Below are positions 7,522-11,115 of a DNA stretch of 11,115 nucleotides, one piece after another. This DNA comes from Hydrogenothermaceae bacterium (GTDB lineage: Bacteria; Aquificota; Aquificia; Aquificales; Hydrogenothermaceae), in NCBI GenBank assembly GCA_015490675.1, contig WFXI01000068.1, positions 1 through 11,115 of the forward strand. The letters are read 5' to 3'. Position numbers and translations under genes: made by a program. The notes under the pieces were generated by a model. That model did no database searches, was not told where the DNA came from, and was given only the letters and a program-made list of their open reading frames with translations. Every line of letters starts with the position of its first letter. The first letter of the stretch is position 1.

Positions 7522-8672
7522 CTTAAAAAGCCCCTAATAGTAAATCTAACTTCATTATCAGGCGTTTTTATAGTTTCCTCTATATTCGTATTAAAATTAA
7601 TAGAAAGTATATTTTTAAATTTTTCCACATCTTGTATAGACTTAGCCTTTCCTTCAATAAAAAATCCTTTTGTATCAATATGAATTTTATAGAGTTCTTT
7701 AATATTAGACAAATTTTTCGCTCTTCCTATTTGATTTAATATATCCACAGCATCCTTTGAAAAAACATTTGTTATTTTTAAAGATGAAACTAATCCCTCC
7801 GCCTGTAATAAAGGATCATAAACTTTCCCTGAATTATCAAAATACTTAATAAAAATTTCCTTTTCTTTAGACTTAACAATTTGCAATTGCTTCTTTTTAA
7901 AATAAAGAATCCCTAATAAAGACAAGCTTACAATTAGTAAAGATAAAAATAAATAAAAAGCTCCTTTTAAGTAACTTTCAAAAATATTTTTATTTTCATT
8001 ATGTAATAAATCAATTCCAAAATCGTCAAAAAATCTTAATATTAATCCATACAAAATATTATCTCTCAAATCTAATAAAGGGTTACTAAGAATTTTATCC
8101 TCATCAATTAGACTTTTAAATTCATCAGGAATATTTCCAGAAACAAAAAGATTTTTATTCGTTAGGACTTTTTTTATATCTTCATTCCTTAAAACTCTAA
8201 CTTCCTTAGGAAAACCATTTTCAATCTTTAATAAATAAGAATAATTCTTGGAAAAATGTATAATTTCACAAGTAGACAACTTTTTTTCTCTTACTAACCT
8301 AACAAGAGCAAATATCTCACTGTCTACTATGGAATTTTTAGCAAAGTCTTTTAAATCATCTTTTTTTGCTAAAACACAAAAAACTTCTAGTTTATTATCT
8401 TTTAACTTTCTGTATACAAAAGAATATTCAAACTCTTCTAGATTTAAAGGTAAATCTATTTCAAGATTAACTTTTAAAGCATCTTTAAGGTGGTTTAGAT
8501 TTGTAGATGGAAAAACATAATACCTAAAAAGAGATTTAATTACAGGAAAACCATAAATATATTTAGCTGGCTTTATATTTGTTTCTTCTAATAATTCAAT
8601 TTCTTTTTTTAAAATATTAACCTTCACATATAAGCTATTATCTGTTCCTAAATCTTTTACAAAAGCTATCAT
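7518..8672 (-). CDS. gspL: T2SS inner-membrane platform protein GspL
   Basis: The 384-residue protein has three parts. A cytoplasmic actin-like domain (about 1-215), which in the family binds GspE, includes YYVFPSTNLNHL, then NLEIDLPLNLEEFEYSF, the PilM/GspL-type segment. It ends with the IDLL motif (220-223), typical of GspL just before the membrane. A single membrane helix follows (about 237-257). A periplasmic part has a coiled coil and a ferredoxin-like domain (about 310-384). GspL relays GspE activity to the pseudopilus machinery and dimerises with GspM. The ATG directly follows the gspK stop (TAGATG, no gap) and there is only a weak ribosome site, suggesting translation by reinitiation after gspK. 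Confidence 0.9.
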   Translation of the reverse strand: MIAFVKDLGTDNSLYVKVNILKKEIELLEETNIKPAKYIYGFPVIKSLFRYYVFPSTNLNHLKDALKVNLEIDLPLNLEEFEYSFVYRKLKDNKLEVFCVLAKKDDLKDFAKNSIVDSEIFALVRLVREKKLSTCEIIHFSKNYSYLLKIENGFPKEVRVLRNEDIKKVLTNKNLFVSGNIPDEFKSLIDEDKILSNPLLDLRDNILYGLILRFFDDFGIDLLHNENKNIFESYLKGAFYLFLSLLIVSLSLLGILYFKKKQLQIVKSKEKEIFIKYFDNSGKVYDPLLQAEGLVSSLKITNVFSKDAVDILNQIGRAKNLSNIKELYKIHIDTKGFFIEGKAKSIQDVEKFKNILSINFNTNIEETIKTPDNEVRFTIRGFLR

Positions 8673-9572
8673 CTAATAAACTTTTTGCCAGATTTTTCTT
8701 ATATTTTTGCCTTTTCTATTTAGTAGTAAAAACATTTTGTACTCTCTATCTCCAAAAGTTATATCAATATTAACAAGAAAATTTTCACTTTTCACATCTA
8801 CTAAACCAGAAATTCTATGTATTATATCTCCTGTAACACCTTCTACTAGATTCAAATCTTTTATATCTTTAAAATATTTTCTTTTTCTATATAACACAAT
8901 TTCATTCGCTAAAGCTTCGTCTATATCTCTATCTAAAGACATTAATACCCATTTCGAAGCTGTATTGATATTAACTTTTCCATTTGAATAGGGGGATAAT
9001 ACAGAATTAAGACCTAAATTTAATCCAGAGCTTGAAGAATTTCCATAAAGGATTTTATCATTTATTCCCTCTATGAGTAATAGTTCTTCTAATGTGTCTA
9101 TCTTAGAATTTTTAGCTACAAAGTCTGGATAAATTTCCTTACCACCATCACTTTGACTATTTTTATCTATCCAATCAATTATGTTGTATAAAACTCTTTC
9201 ATCAATATTTAAATAAGAAAACAATCTCTCAAAAATAGAGAAATACTTCTGATTGACTGTATCATCAAGATTAACTAAATAATTAGGGTTTAAAAACCTT
9301 TCCTGGTCTACAATTTGTATATTTATTTTCCCATTTTCTATAGGAATAATTATATTCTGGCTCCAAAACTCTCCATAGTAATCAACTTTTGAGTTATCAT
9401 TTTTTAATATTTCTTTAACAGCTTCAAATGCTAAATCTGACATCATATAAATTTGCTCATATTCTACAGTTCTTTCTATATATTCATTAAACATAAAATC
9501 ATCTTCAGATAAAGAAATTACTAAAGCACTTATACTTCCAATTAAAATAAAAACAATAATAAGTAACAACAC
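8673..9572 (-). CDS. gspK: T2SS minor pseudopilin GspK, leader atypical
   Basis: The 299-residue protein starts straight into a hydrophobic helix (residues 1-22, then SEDD). A large globular domain follows, with features of GspK: IIDWIDKNSQ and GGKEIYPDF at about 131-152, and VNINTASKWVL (200-210), which opens the helix-hairpin-helix-like repeat region. GspK caps the pseudopilus tip with GspI and GspJ. The start is oddly placed. GTG at 9572 overlaps the gspJ stop by one base, with GGGAG only 3 bases upstream; the next codon, TTG at 9569, has a better 6-base spacing. The frame stays open back to a TGA at 9602-9600 but offers no start codon, and the in-frame upstream residues (KFLNFFREI) lack the usual Gly before the cleavage site. 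So this GspK has no visible prepilin leader. The family call is firm; the N-terminus is uncertain. Confidence 0.88.
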   Translation of the reverse strand: MLLLIIVFILIGSISALVISLSEDDFMFNEYIERTVEYEQIYMMSDLAFEAVKEILKNDNSKVDYYGEFWSQNIIIPIENGKINIQIVDQERFLNPNYLVNLDDTVNQKYFSIFERLFSYLNIDERVLYNIIDWIDKNSQSDGGKEIYPDFVAKNSKIDTLEELLLIEGINDKILYGNSSSSGLNLGLNSVLSPYSNGKVNINTASKWVLMSLDRDIDEALANEIVLYRKRKYFKDIKDLNLVEGVTGDIIHRISGLVDVKSENFLVNIDITFGDREYKMFLLLNRKGKNIRKIWQKVY

Positions 9573-10093
9573 TATCTCCCGGAAAAAATTAAGAAACTTT
9601 CATTATCTAAAGTTATTCGTATAGCATAAGGAAACTTTTTATCTTCATAAACACTATAAAACTTGTTATCTTGAAAAGCTTCAAATTTAATATCTTTAAA
9701 TGTTCCTAAAATTTGTTTTTTTAAACCTGAATGTCCCAATTTATTATCTATATAAGGAAACTCTTCATAGATAAGTTTTTTTAAATTTCTATCCTCTTCC
9801 ACATAATATTCACATCTAACTGCTCCAGTAAAAAAAACCGGATAATATGTATAAAAAGAGATTCTATCTTCATCAACTCTTATATTGATATTTTTTTTCT
9901 CACACTTAGAAAAAAACTGTTTTGAAATTTGATTATATATGGATAAATATTCTATATTTTTATTTACTTCCCCCATTAGTTGTATAGTTGAATTAATGTT
10001 ATTGGAGAAAAAAAATCCAATAATAGAAAATGAAATTAATAAAAGAGCCAAAACTAAAAGAAGTTCTAAAAGAGAAAAACCTCTATCTTTCAT
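9572..10093 (-). CDS. gspJ: T2SS minor pseudopilin GspJ
   Basis: The 173-residue prepilin has a short leader, MKDRG, followed by the prepilin peptidase site and FSLLELLLVLALLL. The Gly at -1 is residue 5 and the Glu at mature position 5 is residue 10. After the membrane helix (to about 29) comes a single globular domain with Cys64 and Cys94, which could form a disulfide in the periplasm, and the GspJ-like stretch VRCEYYVEEDRNLKKLIYEE. GspJ belongs to the GspI-J-K tip complex that starts pseudopilus assembly. Its ATG lies inside the end of gspI (11-base overlap) and its stop overlaps the gspK start. The length and the place between gspI and gspK support J rather than H, although the two cannot be fully separated by eye. 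Confidence 0.82.
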   Translation of the reverse strand: MKDRGFSLLELLLVLALLLISFSIIGFFFSNNINSTIQLMGEVNKNIEYLSIYNQISKQFFSKCEKKNINIRVDEDRISFYTYYPVFFTGAVRCEYYVEEDRNLKKLIYEEFPYIDNKLGHSGLKKQILGTFKDIKFEAFQDNKFYSVYEDKKFPYAIRITLDNESFLIFSGR

Positions 10094-10424
10094 AAGTTGT
10101 AATAGTTAAAATAGGTTTTGTAGTACCTCTATCTAGAATTATATTGTCTACCTGTCTTAAATTATAGGGTAGATATTTAATACTCTTTTTTATAGAAAAT
10201 CTATTACTGTCAACTTTTAATCCATAATAATATTTTTTAAAGAATTTCAAAGCTTCCAATTTCTGAAAATTCAAACTTATATTTTTTATATGGGTTGTCT
10301 GATATTTTAATAAAATAGCAAAAGAAAAAGCTAATATAACTATAGCAACTAAAACTTCCAATAATGTAAATCCTTTTTTATTCGTCCCATACTGAGATAT
10401 CATCATCAGTTCCAATTTCTCCAT
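10083..10424 (-). CDS. gspI: T2SS minor pseudopilin GspI
   Basis: The 113-residue prepilin has KKGFTLLEVLVAIVILA at about residues 16-32. This is the class III signal with Gly at -1, Phe at +1 and Glu at +5, and the LEVLVA form is characteristic of GspI. The small globular part (about 40-113) also fits the short GspI family. The protein is predicted to be cleaved by a prepilin peptidase encoded elsewhere and to join the pseudopilus tip. The ATG at 10424 has AAAGG upstream and gives an 18-residue leader, overlapping the end of gspG by 47 bases. The ATGs at 10406 and 10403 would give leaders of 11-12 residues, and 10403 has GGAA at a 6-base spacing. Either start leaves the mature protein unchanged. 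Confidence 0.85.
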   Translation of the reverse strand: MEKLELMMISQYGTNKKGFTLLEVLVAIVILAFSFAILLKYQTTHIKNISLNFQKLEALKFFKKYYYGLKVDSNRFSIKKSIKYLPYNLRQVDNIILDRGTTKPILTITTYER

Positions 10425-10785
10425 CAGGACCTTTACTTTTTAATTCAAAGGGATGATCTTTTGCGGGGGAAATATATATGTATTCATTACCCCATGGATC
10501 TTTAGGCATACTATCCAAATACTGTCTCCACTTCTTTGGTTGAGGTGGAGTTGTTGGTTTTTCAACAAGAGCTTTTAGGCCTTGTTCTGTTGTCGGATAG
10601 TTTCCGTTATCTAGTTTATACATTTCAAGAGCTCGTTTTATTTCTTTTAATTGAACCTTTGTTGTATCAATTTTAGCTTCATCAACTCGCCCTGTTAATT
10701 TAGGAACTACCAATGCGGCTAGAAGGGATAAAATAACAATAACTACAAGAAGTTCTAATAGTGTAAAACCGTTTGTTTTTTTCAT
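10378..10785 (-). CDS. gspG: T2SS major pseudopilin GspG
   Basis: The 135-residue protein is a textbook GspG. The leader MKKTNG is followed by FTLLELLVVIVILSLLAALV, with the cleavage site after Gly6 and the conserved Glu at mature position 5. VPKLTGRVDEAK and the helix LKEIKRALEMYKLDNGNYPTTEQGL follow in turn. DPWGNEYIYI (96-105) and the calcium-binding loop GPDGEIGTDDDI (119-130) close the globular domain. GspG subunits form the pseudopilus shaft that acts as the piston of secretion; the calcium site stabilises the subunit. The ATG has GGGGA about 5 bases upstream. It is the first gene of the operon here and the best conserved, and the calcium loop separates it from type IV pilins. Confidence 0.97.
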   Translation of the reverse strand: MKKTNGFTLLELLVVIVILSLLAALVVPKLTGRVDEAKIDTTKVQLKEIKRALEMYKLDNGNYPTTEQGLKALVEKPTTPPQPKKWRQYLDSMPKDPWGNEYIYISPAKDHPFELKSKGPDGEIGTDDDISVWDE

Positions 10786-10813
10786 AATTTCCCCATTATA
10801 TTTAATGATGATT

Positions 10814-10819
10814 ATTATA
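10814..10819 (-). promoter_or_regulatory. Candidate -10 box for the gsp operon
   Basis: The minus strand reads TATAAT immediately after the stop of the upstream dehydrogenase gene. Transcription would begin near 10807, leaving a leader of about 22 bases that contains the gspG ribosome site. No convincing -35 hexamer is seen (the region reads AAGTGA or similar). A second TATAAT at 10795-10800 is too close to gspG to leave a normal leader. Cotranscription from the upstream gene is equally possible. Confidence 0.3.
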
Positions 10820-10820
10820 A

Positions 10821-11115
10821 CTAAATTTTAACTTTTTCACTTAAATTCATCCATTTCCTTAAAGCTATTTCATCATAAATAGAAGGTAATAATCTGGCTA
10901 AATAAATTAAATATTTATACCAGAAAGGATATGTAATTTCTCTTTTTTTCTTAAGATATGCTTCAAATGTTTTATTAGCTAATTTTTCAGGTGAAGCTCC
11001 TAAAGAAGGTGTTGATGGGGTTGGTTTTGTTCCTATAGCTCTTTTTGAAAAACCTGTATTTATTCTACCAACTATTAAGTTTAATACATGAACACCATAA
11101 GGCTTTAATTCTGCC
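10821..11115 (-). CDS. Short-chain dehydrogenase/reductase, C-terminal part (truncated by window edge)
   Basis: The last 97 codons of a gene that enters from the right edge are present. They begin AELKPYGVHVLNLIVGRINTGF, matching the SDR segment after the active site (EL.pyGI.V..v.PG.v.T.f), where the PG is usually conserved; here it reads VG. SPEKLANKTFEAYLKKK then fits the common SPE.vA..i..al...k helix of classical SDRs. The end has a hydrophobic PFWYKYLIYLARLLPSIYDE tail, as in the SDR subgroup acting on lipid or steroid-like substrates. The nucleotide-binding GxxxGxG and the YxxxK site lie outside the window, so neither substrate nor activity can be stated. The stop TAG is 35 bases before gspG on the same strand. 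There is no terminator hairpin between them, so read-through into the gsp operon is possible. Confidence 0.7.
   Translation of the reverse strand, partial: AELKPYGVHVLNLIVGRINTGFSKRAIGTKPTPSTPSLGASPEKLANKTFEAYLKKKREITYPFWYKYLIYLARLLPSIYDEIALRKWMNLSEKVKI

Noticed and set aside
4436..8991. Plus-strand open frames of 66-94 codons (for example 4436-4675, 7275-7526, 8248-8520, 8707-8991)
   Set aside because: All lie antisense inside well-supported gsp genes, resemble no family and have AT-rich low-complexity translations. They are shadows.
830..10785. The cluster as a type IV pilus system (PilA/B/C/Q) instead of T2SS
   Set aside because: A GspC with PDZ domain, a GspK-type pseudopilin, the GspG calcium loop, N0 to N3 secretin layout and the GspL/GspM pair are T2SS markers. 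PilT, PilN and PilO-type genes are not seen.
10795..10800. Second TATAAT as the gspG promoter
   Set aside because: It lies only 9 bases before the gspG start, so the transcript would begin inside or after the ribosome site. Chance is likely in such AT-rich DNA.
1..11115. CRISPR arrays, insertion sequences, tRNA or rRNA genes
   Set aside because: No spaced direct repeats, transposase reading frames, terminal inverted repeats or RNA gene signatures were seen. Nearly all of the window is coding, and the longest gap is 80 bases.

Overview
The window is an AT-rich segment carrying one long minus-strand run of type II secretion system (T2SS, general secretion pathway) genes, flanked by two partial genes on the same strand. 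Low GC, almost exclusive use of AGA for arginine, frequent ATA for isoleucine, and an outer-membrane secretin plus an OprB-like porin point to a thermophilic Gram-negative (diderm) bacterium. A low-GC member of the Aquificota such as the Hydrogenothermaceae is a plausible source. That assignment is inference from composition and gene content, not from a marker gene.

Layout in transcription order (right to left): the 3' end of a short-chain dehydrogenase/reductase gene (11115-10821); a 35-base gap with TATAAT-like sequences; then gspG, gspI, gspJ, gspK, gspL, gspM, a gspN-like gene, gspC, gspD, gspE and gspF (10785-830). Gaps between these genes are 0-18 bases, and several genes overlap by 1 to about 47 bases, so they form one translationally coupled operon. 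An 80-base gap with an extended -10 promoter and an inverted repeat follows. The window ends in the 5' part of an OprB-like porin gene (749-1).

The products cover most of the T2SS machine. GspD is the outer-membrane secretin. GspC links it to the inner membrane through its HR and PDZ domains. GspL, GspM and GspF form the inner-membrane platform, and GspE is the cytoplasmic ATPase. GspG is the major pseudopilin; GspI, GspJ and GspK are the minor pseudopilins of the tip. Not seen here are GspH, the prepilin peptidase GspO and a pilotin GspS. Compared with the classical C-D-E-F-G-H-I-J-K-L-M-N order, the two halves are swapped (G-I-J-K-L-M-N-C-D-E-F).

The most notable observation concerns gspE. 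Its conserved N-terminal 128 codons contain no ATG, GTG or TTG. The frame is bounded upstream by the gspD stop codon, and a strong GGAGG Shine-Dalgarno sequence, formed by the last two Gly codons of gspD, sits 7 bases before an ATT codon. This is a strong candidate for a natural AUU start in a secretion ATPase gene. A second oddity is gspK, which lacks a prepilin leader and the usual Gly at the cleavage site. Otherwise this looks like a recognisable, if divergent, T2SS operon rather than a new system.
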